DNA of 64,000 nucleotides, taken from the NCBI RefSeq assembly GCF_021730615.1, contig NZ_JAJLMN010000001.1:1054001-1118000 (forward strand), in the 5' to 3' direction. The DNA comes from Lichenibacterium dinghuense (lineage in GTDB: Bacteria > Pseudomonadota > Alphaproteobacteria > Rhizobiales > Beijerinckiaceae). Positions 15,898 through 23,930 of this stretch are shown here, piece by piece. Within the stretch, counting starts at the first letter, position 1. Every line of letters begins with the position of its first letter. Position numbers and translations under genes: made by a program. The notes beneath the pieces are model-generated. The model searched no databases. It was not told the DNA's origin and saw only the letters and a list, made by a program, of their open reading frames with translations.

Positions 15898-18800
15898 CTA
15901 CTCGGCGGCTTCGGCGTGGCGGTGCGGCAGCACCGTCACGCCGGGGGTGGCGGGCGTGCCCTGGCCGCCCTCGTCCGCGCCCCGGCCCTCGCGGGCCCGC
16001 TCGATGACGGCGTAGAACACCGGCACGAAGACCAGCGTCAGCACGGTCGCGGCCAGCATGCCGCCGAACACCGTGGTGCCGATCGACTGGCGCGACGCTG
16101 CGCCGGCGCCCGTCGCCACCACCAGCGGCAGCACGCCGAGGATGAAGGCGAAGGCCGTCATCAGGATGGGGCGGAGCCGCAGCCGCCCGGCCTCCATGGC
16201 GGCCTCGACGATGCCGGCCCCCTCCTCGCGCAGGCGGCGCGCGAACTCCACGATCAGGATGGCGTTCTTGGCCGCCAGCCCGATCAGCATCACGAAGCCG
16301 ATCTGGGAATAGACGTCGATCTGCATGCCCCGCACGAACAGCGCCAGCAGCGCGCCGAACAGGGCGAGCGGCACGGCGAGCAGCACCATGAAGGGCATGG
16401 TCCAGCTCTCGTACTGCGCGGCCAGGATCAGGAACACGAAGAGCAGCGCCAGGCCGAAGATGAGGCTCGCCGCCGAGCCGGCCTTCAGCTCCTGGAAGGT
16501 GATGCCCGTCCACTCGTAGGTGAAGTCGCGCGGCAGGGCGGCCTCGGCGGCGCGCTGCATGGCCTCCACGGCCTGGCCCGAGCTGTAGCCCGGCGCCGCC
16601 GCGCCGTTGATCTTGGCGGCGGCGTAGTTGTCGTAGTGCGGCACCGTTTCCGGACCCACGGTGGGCTTGAGCTGGCCCAGCGTGGACAGCGGCACCATGC
16701 CGCCCGTGTTGTTGCGCACGTAGAGGCGCGTCAGGGCGGAGCTGTCGCCGCGCGCCTCCTTGTCGGCCTGGATGGTGACGCGGAAGGTGCGGCCGAACAG
16801 GTTGAAGTCGTTGACGTAGAGCGAGCCGAGGTAGACCTGCAGCGTGTTGAACACGTCGGGCAGGCTGAGGCCGAGCAGCTTGGCCTTGTTCCTGTCGAGG
16901 TCGTAGCTGTAGGCCGGCGTGCCGGTCGAGAAGGACGTGAACATCTGGTGCGGGTCGAGCTCGGGCTGCTTGCGCGCCTCGGCCAGCACGGCCTGGGTGG
17001 CCTCGTTGAGGGCCGCCGGGCCGCGGCCCGTCAGGTCCTCCACCTCGAACTCGAAGCCGCCGGTGGCGGAGATGCCCGGGATCGAGGGCGGGTCGAACGA
17101 CAGCGCGAAGGCGCCGGTGAGGCCCATCAGCTTCGGGCGCACGCGGTTGACGATCTCGGACGCGCGCTGCTCGGGCGGGCGCTCGTCCCAGGGCTTCAGG
17201 ATGGCGAACTCGACCGCCGAGTTCGACTGCGCCGCGTTGGTCAGGAAGTTGAGGCCCGAGATGGAGCCGACGATCTCGACGCCGGGCTCCTTCTGCAGCA
17301 CCTCGCGCACCTGCTTGGCGACCGCGTCGGTGCGCTCGAGCGCGGCGCCGTCCGGCCCCTGGATCACCACGAAGAAGTAGCCCTGGTCCTCCACGGGCAG
17401 GAAGGTCGAGGGGATGCGCTCCCATAAGCCGTAGGTCCCGAACAGCAGCGCCGCGAAGCCGGCGAGCAGGCCCCAGCGGAAAGCGATGAAGCCGCGCACG
17501 AGCCGCGCGTAGCCGTGCGACAGCGCGTCGAAGCCCGCGTTGAACCAGCGGAACAGCACGAAGGGTTGCCCGTGCCGGTGGCGCAGGAACACGGCCGAGA
17601 GCGCGGGGCTCAGCGTCAGCGAGTTGAAGGCCGAGATGCCGACCGAGATCGCCACCGTGAGGGCGAACTGGTTGTACATGCGGCCCGCCACGCCGGGGAT
17701 GAAGGCCACCGGCACGAACACCGCCATCAGCACCGCGGTCGTGGCGATGATGGGGCTCGTCACCTCGCGCATGGCGCGCCGCGTGGCTTCGAGCGGCGGG
17801 TGGCCCATCTCGAGCTGGCGCTCGACGTTCTCCACCACCACGATGGCGTCGTCGACCACGAGGCCGATGGCCAGCACCATGCCGAGCAGGCTCAGCATGT
17901 TGAGCGAGAAGCCGCAGACCTCCATCACGGCCAGCGTCGCGATCAGCGACACGGGGATTGCGATGGTCGGGATGATCGTGGTGCGCCAGCTCTGCAGGAA
18001 CACGTAGACGACCATCACCACGAGGGCGAGCGCCTCGGCCAGCGTGATCACCACGTCGTGCATGGAGGCCGACACGAACTTGGTCGTGTCGTAGTGCATG
18101 CCGTAGTCGATGCCCTTGGGGAAGCGCTCCTTGAGCTTGCGCATCGTGGCCTCGACGTCGGCCTGGAGCTGCAGCGCGTTGGAGCCGGGCTGCTGGAACA
18201 CGCCGAGCACCACGGCGGGCTTGTCGCCGAAGAAGCCCGAGGACGCGTATTGCAGCGCGCCGAGCTCGATGCGGGCGACGTCGCGCAGCCGCACCACCGA
18301 GCCCGCGGCCGGGTCGGCCCGCACCACGATGTCGCCGAACTGCTCGGGCGTCGACAGGCGGCCGACCGCGTTGACCTGCATCTCGAAGGCCGTGCCGGCC
18401 GGCGCGGGCGACTGGCCGATCTTGCCGGCCGCCACCTGGACATTCTGTTCCTGGATGGCGCCCTGCACGTCGGTGGCCGTGATGCCGAGCTTGGCGAGCC
18501 GGTCCGGATCGAGCCACACGCGCATGGAATAGCGCCGCTCGCCGAAGATCTGCACGTCGCCGACGCCGTTGAGGCGCTTCAGGGGGTCGACGATCTGCAG
18601 GTAGGCGTAGTTCGACAGGGCCACGGGGTCGACCGAGCCGTCCGGCGAGGTCAGGTCGACGATGAGGACGAAGTTCGGGTTCTGCTTCTTGATCGTCACG
18701 CCGGCCTGGTTGACGATGGCGGGCAGCGAGGAGGCCGCCTGCGACACGCGGTTCTGCACGTCCACCGCCGCGATGGCGAGCGGGTAGCCGACGTCGAACG

Positions 18801-19077
18801 TCACCGTGATGGTGGCCGAGCCGTCGTTGGACGACGAGGAGGACATGTAGGTCATGCCCTGGACGCCGTTGATCTGCTGCTCCAGCGGGGTCGTCACCGT
18901 GTCGGCGACGACCTGCGCGCTGGCGCCGGGGTAGACGGCGCTGACCACCACCTGCGGCGGCGTGATGTCCGGGAACTGGGCGACGGGCAGCAGCCTGTAG
19001 CAGATCGCCCCCGCCATGAGCATGACGAGGGCGACCGCCGAAGCGAAGATGGGCCGCCGGGTGAAGAACTCTACCAC
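15898..19077 (-). CDS. RND multidrug efflux permease (AcrB/MexB family, HAE1)
   Basis: A 1059-aa inner-membrane proton/drug antiporter, full length for the HAE1 group. It starts VVEFFTRRPIFASAVALVM (TM1), has the large periplasmic loop with the docking and pore domains, and the proton-relay aspartates in TM4 (GLVVDDAIVVVENVE). The second half repeats the fold, with GFVMLIGLAAKNAILIVEF. The GTG start at 19077 has GGAG ten bases upstream and overlaps the stop of the small upstream gene by seven bases. Substrates cannot be predicted. The TetR gene facing it and the operators between suggest that an inducer relieves repression. Confidence 0.9.
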   Translation of the reverse strand: MVEFFTRRPIFASAVALVMLMAGAICYRLLPVAQFPDITPPQVVVSAVYPGASAQVVADTVTTPLEQQINGVQGMTYMSSSSSNDGSATITVTFDVGYPLAIAAVDVQNRVSQAASSLPAIVNQAGVTIKKQNPNFVLIVDLTSPDGSVDPVALSNYAYLQIVDPLKRLNGVGDVQIFGERRYSMRVWLDPDRLAKLGITATDVQGAIQEQNVQVAAGKIGQSPAPAGTAFEMQVNAVGRLSTPEQFGDIVVRADPAAGSVVRLRDVARIELGALQYASSGFFGDKPAVVLGVFQQPGSNALQLQADVEATMRKLKERFPKGIDYGMHYDTTKFVSASMHDVVITLAEALALVVMVVYVFLQSWRTTIIPTIAIPVSLIATLAVMEVCGFSLNMLSLLGMVLAIGLVVDDAIVVVENVERQLEMGHPPLEATRRAMREVTSPIIATTAVLMAVFVPVAFIPGVAGRMYNQFALTVAISVGISAFNSLTLSPALSAVFLRHRHGQPFVLFRWFNAGFDALSHGYARLVRGFIAFRWGLLAGFAALLFGTYGLWERIPSTFLPVEDQGYFFVVIQGPDGAALERTDAVAKQVREVLQKEPGVEIVGSISGLNFLTNAAQSNSAVEFAILKPWDERPPEQRASEIVNRVRPKLMGLTGAFALSFDPPSIPGISATGGFEFEVEDLTGRGPAALNEATQAVLAEARKQPELDPHQMFTSFSTGTPAYSYDLDRNKAKLLGLSLPDVFNTLQVYLGSLYVNDFNLFGRTFRVTIQADKEARGDSSALTRLYVRNNTGGMVPLSTLGQLKPTVGPETVPHYDNYAAAKINGAAAPGYSSGQAVEAMQRAAEAALPRDFTYEWTGITFQELKAGSAASLIFGLALLFVFLILAAQYESWTMPFMVLLAVPLALFGALLALFVRGMQIDVYSQIGFVMLIGLAAKNAILIVEFARRLREEGAGIVEAAMEAGRLRLRPILMTAFAFILGVLPLVVATGAGAASRQSIGTTVFGGMLAATVLTLVFVPVFYAVIERAREGRGADEGGQGTPATPGVTVLPHRHAEAAE

Positions 19078-19367
19078 GTGCAACGGTCTCCGGGGGCGGG
19101 ACGGCAGGCGCGGGCGGCCAGGAAAGCGGCCGGCCTCGCGGCCCGGCCCGGACGGAAGCACCACTCGTCGGGATCGCCGGCCTCGCCGCCGTCGCTCCCC
19201 CCCGACGCGCGGGACGCCGCCGGGGCGCGCTCGGCGTCGAGCCGCCGGGCCGTCGAGCGCAGCAACGCCTCGAACTGGCGGGGGTCGACGCGGTCGGCCC
19301 GGAGGGCGGCGGCGATCATGAAATCGTTCAGGGCTTCGTCGAGGGTGAGGTCGCGGTTCCAGCTCAT
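19071..19367 (-). CDS. Small hypothetical protein leading the RND operon, 98 aa
   Basis: A 98-aa soluble protein beginning MSWNRDLTLDEALNDFMIAA and followed by a helical RVDPRQFEALLRSTARRLDAE segment; the C-terminal 45 residues are Ala/Arg/Gly-rich and probably disordered. Its stop codon TAG lies inside the permease start region (seven-base overlap), so it is translationally coupled to the pump. The start ATG has AGGAGGCACC upstream. I know no family. It is the first gene after the operator region and so would be induced with the pump; it may be an accessory or leader protein. Confidence 0.6.
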   Translation of the reverse strand: MSWNRDLTLDEALNDFMIAAALRADRVDPRQFEALLRSTARRLDAERAPAASRASGGSDGGEAGDPDEWCFRPGRAARPAAFLAARACRPAPGDRCTW

Positions 19368-19479
19368 GGTGCCTCCTTGCCGGGCCTCGCGGCCCGGTGC
19401 CGGGCCGATGGTCCGGCGTGACGGCTGTGGAGCCGTCGCCCGCGGCGGCAGGTCGTCGTTGACCCCGCGCCGCGGTTCT

Positions 19480-19520
19480 GTTACCGATCAGTAACAGGCC
19501 GGACGTTACCGGTCGGTAAC
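19480..19520. promoter_or_regulatory. Two tandem palindromic TetR-type operators
   Basis: Two 16-bp palindromes lie 25 bp apart, centre to centre, in the divergent region between the RND operon and the TetR gene. The first is GTTACCGATCAGTAAC (19480-19495, one mismatched pair). The second is GTTACCGGTCGGTAAC (19505-19520, arms of seven matched bases). Their symmetry, size and place fit binding by a TetR dimer to each site, repressing both directions. That the adjacent TetR protein binds here is inference. Confidence 0.82.
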
Positions 19521-19536
19521 ATCAGCGTCAAGGGCC

Positions 19537-20166
19537 ATGGTCGAAGTTTCTGCGGCGGTTCTGGACGACGCCGGCGCGAGGGTAGACCCCTGCGCCGCGG
19601 TTGCAAAGCGCAGGCCACGCGACCGCATCGTCGCGACGGCGCGCGAGATGTTCCACGCGCAGGGGTTCCGGGGCGTCGGCGTCGAGGCCATCGCCGAGGC
19701 GGCCGGCACCAACAAGATGACGCTGTACCGGCACTTCGGCTCGAAGGACGAGCTGATCATCGAATGCCTGCGCTCGGTCTTCGCCGAGGGCGAGGCGCTG
19801 TGGCAGGCCATGGAGGAGCGGCACCGGGGCGAGCCGCGCGCGCAGCTGCTCGCCTGGGTGCGCGAGAAGGCCGACTACGTGCTGAACGACTGCCGCGGCT
19901 GCACCATGGCCAACGCCGCCGTGGAGATCACCGAGCCGGGCCACCCGGCGCGCCGCTACATCGAGGAGCGCAAGGCCGCCTACCGGGTGCGCCTCACCGA
20001 CCTCTGCGCCGCGGCCGGCGCGAGCCAGGCGGAGCTGCTCGCCGACGCGCTGAGCCTCCTGCTGGAGGGCGCGCGCGTGGCGCGCCAGAGCGGCGGCATC
20101 GCCGACCCGCACGCCAAGTTCATGCGCATCGCGGAGGCGATGATCGCGGCCTTCACGGCGCGCTGA
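19537..20166 (+). CDS. TetR family transcriptional regulator of the RND operon
   Basis: A 209-aa TetR repressor. The N-terminal DNA-binding domain (about residues 28-74) has the family pattern RIVATAREMFHAQGFRGVGV and the recognition helix region AAGTNKMTLYRHFGSKDEL. The C-terminal ligand domain contains CRGCTMANAAVEI, with two cysteines that could sense thiol-reactive compounds. It is transcribed divergently from the efflux operon, with two palindromic operators just upstream of its start. It most likely represses both itself and the pump. The 3' end overlaps the convergent ABA4-like gene by 14 bases. Confidence 0.88.
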   Translation: MVEVSAAVLDDAGARVDPCAAVAKRRPRDRIVATAREMFHAQGFRGVGVEAIAEAAGTNKMTLYRHFGSKDELIIECLRSVFAEGEALWQAMEERHRGEPRAQLLAWVREKADYVLNDCRGCTMANAAVEITEPGHPARRYIEERKAAYRVRLTDLCAAAGASQAELLADALSLLLEGARVARQSGGIADPHAKFMRIAEAMIAAFTAR

Positions 20167-20593
20167 GGCCCGGCGCGCGGCGCCACCCCGCCCGCAGCGC
20201 GAGGAACAGCAGGAGCCCGACCGGCCCGGCCAGGAAGGTGAAGGCCAGGCACGGCAGCAGGGCCCCGTGCGGCATCCCGCGCCGCCCGGCCTCCTCGGCC
20301 TCCCAGGCGCCGGTCCACAGGTCGAAGGCGAGGTAGTGCGCCCAGCCAACCAGCATGACGTGCGGGTCCGAGAAGGCGCGCGCCAGCCCCGGCAGGGTCG
20401 ACAGGTCGGGCAGGCTCCCGCCACCCTTCAGCAGCGCGGCGGCCACCATCGCGGCGTAGCCGACCGCCAGCACCACGGCCACCACGCGCGCCAGGGCGAC
20501 GAGCCGCGCCCGCGCCAGGGGCGCGAAGGCCAGCGCCAGCCAGCCCACGAGCGGCACCGCGTTGGCGAGGTTGAAGAGCGCCTCGTCCGTCAT
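20153..20593 (-). CDS. ABA4-like (DUF4281) membrane protein
   Basis: A 146-aa protein with four predicted membrane helices (about 7-25, 33-53, 74-92 and 115-135). The segment DPHVMLVGWAHYLAFDLWTG and the final LLFLALRAGWRR are typical of the ABA4-like DUF4281 family, named after the plant neoxanthin synthesis factor ABA4. The bacterial role is unknown; a link to carotenoid metabolism is possible. The ATG at 20593 is preceded by GGGAGATGCGGG. It overlaps the TetR gene end by 14 bases in convergent orientation and shares its upstream region with the next, divergent gene. Confidence 0.75.
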   Translation of the reverse strand: MTDEALFNLANAVPLVGWLALAFAPLARARLVALARVVAVVLAVGYAAMVAAALLKGGGSLPDLSTLPGLARAFSDPHVMLVGWAHYLAFDLWTGAWEAEEAGRRGMPHGALLPCLAFTFLAGPVGLLLFLALRAGWRRAPGLSAP

Positions 20594-20678
20594 CCCGCAT
20601 CTCCCCTCGCGTCGCGACCGCACCCCGGATAGCATCGCCGCGACCGCGGGCACATGCGGGCCGGAGGACGGGACGGAC

Positions 20679-21212
20679 ATGCGATCGATGTTGAGATGCG
20701 GCGCCCGCGCGGTCGCGGCGGCTGTTCTGCTCGCCCCCGGGGCGGCGCGCGCCGCCGTCGAGCCCTTGCCCGTCGACGCCGCGGTGCTGTCCGAGGCCCG
20801 GGCCGTGGGGAGCCTGCCCTGCGCCGGGGGAACCAAGGCCGGCGGCTTCGCGCCCGACGAGGACGCGCCCGCGGCTTGGCGCATCGGGGACGCCCTGGTG
20901 TCGGTCCGGCGCAAGCAGGGCGACCGCCTCGCCTTCGTGCTCGCGCGCCCCGCCGCGGGCTCGGCCGACTGCGCCGTGCGCGACGTGGTGGTGCTGCCGC
21001 GGGGCGGGTCGCTCCTCGCCTGCGCGCTCCAGGACGACAGCGTGCGAGGGCTCGGCGTGCACGCGCTGCTGCCGAGCGGGCGGCGGGACCTGCTGTTCTG
21101 GCGCGTCGACGGGACGGGTCTGCTGCGGCGCCAGGGGACCGCCCCGGACGACGACGACTTCGAGTCGGACACTGGCGAGCTCATCTGCTCGCTCCCCGAC
21201 CCCATACAGTGA
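20679..21212 (+). CDS. Secreted hypothetical protein
   Basis: A 177-aa protein with a Sec signal peptide (residues 1 to about 22, ending APGAARA). The mature part contains three or four cysteines (near 45, 97, 113 and 170) that could pair in the periplasm, and an acidic patch DDDDFESD near the end. I do not recognise a domain. The ATG at 20679 has GGAGG thirteen bases upstream (CCGGAGGACGGGACGGAC); a second Met, three residues on, is possible. It is followed by 152 bp before the dehydrogenase gene and may be independent of it. Confidence 0.55.
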   Translation: MRSMLRCGARAVAAAVLLAPGAARAAVEPLPVDAAVLSEARAVGSLPCAGGTKAGGFAPDEDAPAAWRIGDALVSVRRKQGDRLAFVLARPAAGSADCAVRDVVVLPRGGSLLACALQDDSVRGLGVHALLPSGRRDLLFWRVDGTGLLRRQGTAPDDDDFESDTGELICSLPDPIQ

Positions 21213-21364
21213 TGTTTCGTCCGACGAAGCAAAATGCGATGCGGCCGAAACGCTCGCCGCTGCTTGTGGACCCGATGAGGTGTGAGTAAGTTCCCGGCCA
21301 ACAAGAGGGGCGTGTCGAGCCCTCGCGACGCCAAAGTGCATCCATCTCCGGGAGGAACACGACG

Positions 21365-22621
21365 ATGCGTACCAGGACCGCGGTCTTCGCCGCAGCCCTT
21401 CTGTCGACGACCTGCATGGCGTCGGCCGACAACCTCGACCAGCTCGAGGCGATGAAGTCGACCGGCACGCCGATGTCGGCGCTGAAGCCGGTGCAGCAGG
21501 GTGGCCCCAAGGCCGACGCGATCAACAAGACGCTCGCCAAGATCAAGCTGCCGCCGGGCTTCAAGATCTCGCTCTACGCGCTGGTGCCGGACGCCCGCAT
21601 GATCGCGGTCGGCCCGCAGGGCGTCGTCACCTTCGTGTCGACCCGCAAGGACAAGATCTATTCCGTCAAGGACAGCACGAACTCCGGCGTCGCCGACGAG
21701 GTGAAGGAATTCGCCCCGGTCGTCGCCAAGAAGAACCCCAACGGCATCTGCTTCTCCAGGGACGGCATCCTCTACAGCGCCGAGCAGAACAGGGTGATGG
21801 CCTATCCGGGCGCCGAGTTCTTCTACGAGACGCCGGACGTCGCCGCCGCCGAGGTGGTGAAGCAGGGCGACCTCATCCCGACCGCGGAGGAGAGTTTCAA
21901 CCATTCGGCGCGCGTGTGCCGCATCGGGCCGGACAACAAGATCTACATCGCGCTCGGCCAGCCCTTCAACGTCCCGCCGGTCGCCAAGCAGGACCTCTAC
22001 TACAAGACCGGCATCGGCGGCATCATCCGCATGGACCGCGACGGCGCGAACCGCGAGGTCTTCGCGCACGGCATCCGCAACTCGGTCGGCATGGACTTCG
22101 ACCCGAAGGACAAGACCCTGTGGTTCACCGACAACCAGGTGGACGGCATGGGCGACGACACGCCCCCCGGCGAAATCAACCACGCCCCCAAGGCCGGCAT
22201 GAACTTCGGCTTCCCGTGGTACGGCGGCGGCCACGTCCGCACCGTCGAGTACAAGGACCAGACGCCGGCCGCCGACATCACCTTCCCGGTGGTGGAGGAG
22301 GCCCCGCACGCCGCCGACCTCGGCATGAATTTCTACCGCGGCGACATGTTCCCGGCGCAGTACAAGGGCGCGATCTTCTCGGCCCAGCACGGCTCCTGGA
22401 ACCGCACGGTGCCGGTGGGCGCCCGCGTGATGGTCACCACCATGAAGCCGGACGGCACCGCCACCTCGACGCCCTTCGCGGAAGGCTGGCTCGACGAGGA
22501 CGGCTCCTACCTCGGCCGCCCGGTCGACGTGGCGCCCCTGCGCGACGGCTCGCTCCTGGTGTCGGACGACTTCGCGGGCGCGGTCTACCGCATCACCTAC
22601 GACCCCTCCGCCGCCAAGTGA
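21365..22621 (+). CDS. PQQ-dependent sugar dehydrogenase (sorbosone/GDH type)
   Basis: A 418-aa periplasmic protein with a Sec signal peptide (cleavage near ASA, residue 21). The rest is a six-bladed beta-propeller of the soluble glucose/sorbosone dehydrogenase family, with repeated motifs such as GIRNSVGMDFDP, DNQVDGMGDDTPPGEIN and MNFGFPWYGGGH, and the catalytic-type histidine in FNHSARV. Family members oxidise aldoses or aldehydes with PQQ and pass electrons to cytochromes. The actual substrate is unknown. The AGGAGG-like site (GGGAGGAAC) is right before the ATG. A cytochrome c gene follows after a hairpin and pqqABCDE lies 1.2 kb downstream, which supports PQQ use. Confidence 0.85.
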   Translation: MRTRTAVFAAALLSTTCMASADNLDQLEAMKSTGTPMSALKPVQQGGPKADAINKTLAKIKLPPGFKISLYALVPDARMIAVGPQGVVTFVSTRKDKIYSVKDSTNSGVADEVKEFAPVVAKKNPNGICFSRDGILYSAEQNRVMAYPGAEFFYETPDVAAAEVVKQGDLIPTAEESFNHSARVCRIGPDNKIYIALGQPFNVPPVAKQDLYYKTGIGGIIRMDRDGANREVFAHGIRNSVGMDFDPKDKTLWFTDNQVDGMGDDTPPGEINHAPKAGMNFGFPWYGGGHVRTVEYKDQTPAADITFPVVEEAPHAADLGMNFYRGDMFPAQYKGAIFSAQHGSWNRTVPVGARVMVTTMKPDGTATSTPFAEGWLDEDGSYLGRPVDVAPLRDGSLLVSDDFAGAVYRITYDPSAAK

Positions 22622-22626
22622 CGAGC

Positions 22627-22648
22627 GGCGCCCCGAGAGCGGGGCGCC
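22627..22648 (+). terminator. Hairpin between dehydrogenase and cytochrome c genes
   Basis: GGCGCCCC and GGGGCGCC form an eight-pair stem with a six-base loop, starting six bases after the dehydrogenase stop. There is no T-tract (GAAAGGACG follows), so it is more likely an attenuator or 3'-end stabiliser than a strict terminator. It would let the dehydrogenase be expressed at a different level from the downstream cytochrome. Confidence 0.55.
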
Positions 22649-22707
22649 GAAAGGACGCGGGCGGGGCGTTCCGACGCCCCGCCTCCACCCCGGAACGGAT
22701 CGAGTCT

Positions 22708-23034
22708 ATGCGGTCGACCCTCATCGTGGCAGGGCTGCTAGCCCTCACTCCAGCGCTGGCCTACGCCGACGGCGACGTGGCCGCCGGCCGCAAGCTGGCA
22801 CTGCAGTGCCAGGCGTGCCACGGCATGGACGGCATCGCCAAGATCCCGGAGGCGGCCAACCTCGCCGGCCAGTCCGAGGTCTACCTGACCTCGGCGCTGA
22901 ACGCCTACAAATCGGGCGAGCGCAAGAACGACATGATGTCGACGATCGCGCCGACCCTGTCGGACGCCGACATCGCCAACGCGGCGGCCTATTACTCGGC
23001 CATCGAGATCACCGCCAAGGTCCCGCCCAAGTAA
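22708..23034 (+). CDS. Periplasmic class I c-type cytochrome
   Basis: A 108-aa secreted cytochrome. A signal peptide (about residues 1-20, ending AYA) is followed by a heme-attachment motif CQACH (near residues 34-38) and a GMDG turn typical of c553/c4-like domains. The probable axial methionine is in NDMMSTIAPTLSD. It is a single-heme electron carrier. Its position just after the PQQ-type dehydrogenase suggests it takes electrons from that enzyme and passes them to a terminal oxidase. It is followed by a convergent methyltransferase gene. Confidence 0.87.
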   Translation: MRSTLIVAGLLALTPALAYADGDVAAGRKLALQCQACHGMDGIAKIPEAANLAGQSEVYLTSALNAYKSGERKNDMMSTIAPTLSDADIANAAAYYSAIEITAKVPPK

Positions 23035-23041
23035 GGCGGGG

Positions 23042-23668
23042 TCAGCCCGGACGGCGGCCCACGACGGCCCAGAGCGGGTCGCCGAAGCGGTCGCGGGCGA
23101 GGATCTGCCGCGCCTCGACCCGGTCGAAGCCGGCGCGGGACAGGTACACGGTGACGAGGTCCGCGTTGTCCACCGCGTCGGCCTGCCAGATCGCCACGGC
23201 CTTGGTGGGGAAGCAGCGGTCCGAGAAGGTGATGGCGGCGGGCGCGCCGGGCTTCAGGCAGCGGAGCACCTCGCGCAGCACGGTGACGGGCTGCTGGAGG
23301 TACTGGATCGAGACGCAGCAGGCCGCGCCGTCGAAGCTCGCGGGCTCGTAGGGCAGCGCGGGTTCGCGGTTGAGGTCCTGCACGGTGCGGCCGCCGAGGC
23401 GCGGGTTGGCGGCGAGTTCGGCGGCGTTCATGCCGAGGCCGACCACCTCGGCATAGGCGATCTCCCGCGGCAGGTGGCTGACCCAGCTCGACATCAGGTC
23501 GAGCAGGCGGTCGCCCGGCCGGAAGGTCGTGCGGTACAGCTCCGTGACGGCCGCCACGGCGCGGTCGTCGATGTGGGTGACGAAGCGGGGCTCCGCGTAG
23601 AACAGGCCGTCCGGCGAGGGGTCCCGCTTGGCGAAGGCCTGGGCTGGCAGCTCTGGGAAGTCGCTCAT
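23042..23668 (-). CDS. Class I SAM-dependent methyltransferase-like protein
   Basis: A 208-aa protein with the Methyltransf_11-type fold: LLDLMSSWVSHLP occupies the SAM-binding strand I region (with the usual glycine motif altered to DLMSSW), followed by EVVGLGMNAAEL (acidic strand II residue in PREIAYAEV) and FDGAACCVSIQYLQQP (motif IV region). The altered motif I leaves catalytic activity uncertain. The start ATG at 23668 was chosen over longer starts because the family begins with a short leader like MSDFPELP. It is divergent from pqqA with 157 bp between, and convergent with the cytochrome gene. Substrate unknown. Confidence 0.72.
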   Translation of the reverse strand: MSDFPELPAQAFAKRDPSPDGLFYAEPRFVTHIDDRAVAAVTELYRTTFRPGDRLLDLMSSWVSHLPREIAYAEVVGLGMNAAELAANPRLGGRTVQDLNREPALPYEPASFDGAACCVSIQYLQQPVTVLREVLRCLKPGAPAAITFSDRCFPTKAVAIWQADAVDNADLVTVYLSRAGFDRVEARQILARDRFGDPLWAVVGRRPG

Positions 23669-23784
23669 ATGTCCCCAACACCCGAGGGCGCGGCAGCGTT
23701 CGCGGGACAATTCGTCGTAGCCGGGCGACGACGCGACCCGCTCCGCAGTCCGCGGCGGCGTGGCGCGACATCACGGCGAGCACC

Positions 23785-23804
23785 GCCGGCCTTTCCGGGC
23801 CGGC
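23785..23804 (+). promoter_or_regulatory. Hairpin in the pqqA leader
   Basis: GCCGGCC and GGCCGGC pair around a six-base loop (TTTCCG), ending 21 bases before the pqqA start and just ahead of its TTGGAGAAGG ribosome binding site. It could be a leader stem that shields or stabilises the very short pqqA message. PqqA is needed in excess over the other Pqq proteins, so a stabilising 5' hairpin is plausible. No direct evidence of regulation. Confidence 0.4.
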
Positions 23805-23825
23805 CCACAACCCTTGGAGAAGGTC

Positions 23826-23909
23826 ATGGCCTGGAACACCCCCGTCGTCGAAGAGATCTGCCTCGGCATGGAGATCACCTCCTACGAGTCCGCCGAGATC
23901 GAGTTCTGA
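23826..23909 (+). CDS. pqqA: PqqA, precursor peptide of pyrroloquinoline quinone
   Basis: A 27-codon gene encoding MAWNTPVVEEICLGMEITSY followed by ESAEIEF. Glu16 and Tyr20 in the E-I-T-S-Y motif are the two residues that are cross-linked and become the PQQ skeleton. The ribosome binding site GGAGAAGG lies six bases upstream of the ATG. It starts the pqqABCDE operon, 21 bp before pqqB. The sequence and length are typical of PqqA; PqqD delivers the peptide to PqqE, which forms the Glu-Tyr carbon-carbon bond. Confidence 0.97.
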   Translation: MAWNTPVVEEICLGMEITSYESAEIEF

Positions 23910-23930
23910 TCCACGGCTGAAGGCCGAGCC

